Below are positions 5,889 through 6,039 of a stretch of 6,039 nt of DNA, piece after piece. This DNA is from Phycisphaerae bacterium. Lineage in GTDB: Bacteria; Planctomycetota; Phycisphaerae; UBA1845; Fen-1342. Location: the NCBI GenBank assembly GCA_016935035.1, contig JAFGRR010000480.1, positions 1-6,039 on the forward strand, read 5' to 3'. Below the pieces are notes generated by a model that saw nothing but the letters and a program-made list of their open reading frames with translations, was not told the DNA's origin and ran no database searches. The translations under genes and the position numbers were made by a program. The stretch's first letter is position 1. The number at the start of each line of letters is the position of its first letter.

Positions 5889-6039
5889 ATGAGCCGTCAC
5901 CGCATTGGTTTGATGATCCCGGTCCTTGCCGCCACGTGCCTGCTGCTCACCGCCTGCACCTCGTCCGGCCCCAATTGGCGCACCCCGGCGGCCGGACTGT
6001 CCGTCACGCACGAGTCCTACGGCCAGATGCCCGACGGCC
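5889..6039 (+). CDS. Lipoprotein aldose 1-epimerase (galactose mutarotase), N-terminal part, cut by the right edge
   Basis: Partial gene; 50 codons are visible and the frame is open at the edge. It starts at ATG 5889 behind a perfect ribosome site. The first 22 residues form a lipoprotein signal (MSRHRIG, then a hydrophobic stretch), ending in the lipobox LTAC with C23 as the lipidated residue, so the mature protein should be anchored to a membrane and face the periplasm. After a short linker, LSVTHESYGQMPDG matches the start of the galactose mutarotase fold, where the family usually has a (F/Y)G..PDG pattern before its first strands. The enzyme interconverts alpha and beta anomers of aldoses. 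Catalytic His and Glu residues lie beyond the window, so the call rests on this N-terminal signature. The divergent acetylesterase supports a role in extracytoplasmic sugar processing. Confidence 0.7.
   Translation, partial: MSRHRIGLMIPVLAATCLLLTACTSSGPNWRTPAAGLSVTHESYGQMPDG

Overview
The window reads as a GC-rich bacterial genome fragment. I infer a Planctomycetota-like, possibly uncultured, source. The reasons are a secreted SASA-family acetylesterase with an inserted beta-sandwich, a lipoprotein form of galactose mutarotase, and a GC-rich inverted repeat of a kind I associate from memory with planctomycete intergenic regions. Nothing in the window (no rRNA, no marker gene) proves this.

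Left part (1-2865, all minus strand): a compact [NiFe]-hydrogenase operon read right to left. The large (catalytic) subunit comes first (start 2865), then the Tat-exported iron-sulfur small subunit (start 1283). A membrane sensor-like protein follows, whose ATG overlaps the small-subunit stop by 4 bases (ATGA) and which runs off the left edge. The subunits carry all expected Ni and Fe-S ligands. Three things are odd: the large subunit stops exactly at the His that normally marks the maturation cleavage site, so it has no C-terminal propeptide; the medial cluster site has four Cys; and the gene order is large before small. No cytochrome, ferredoxin or hyp maturation gene is visible.

Middle (2866-3646): about 780 bases without a convincing gene. 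The half next to the hydrogenase holds a series of short perfect hairpins and presumably the operon's promoter and leader. The half next to the esterase holds a possible three-way-junction fold (3440-3508) and a strong 23-base inverted repeat (3549-3628).

Right part (3647-6039): a secreted sialate O-acetylesterase-family protein (minus strand) faces away from a lipoprotein aldose 1-epimerase (plus strand, cut by the right edge), with a divergent control region rich in short palindromes between them. Together these suggest breakdown of acetylated polysaccharides. Sugar fermentation and H2 turnover could be linked metabolically, but no shared operon or regulator is visible.

The most interesting hypothesis is that the periplasmic hydrogenase and the co-translated transmembrane sensor form an H2- or redox-sensing unit. 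The absent propeptide is a trait shared with known regulatory hydrogenases, but the Tat signal and the gas-channel residues are those of ordinary catalytic enzymes, so a conventional H2-metabolising role remains at least as likely.
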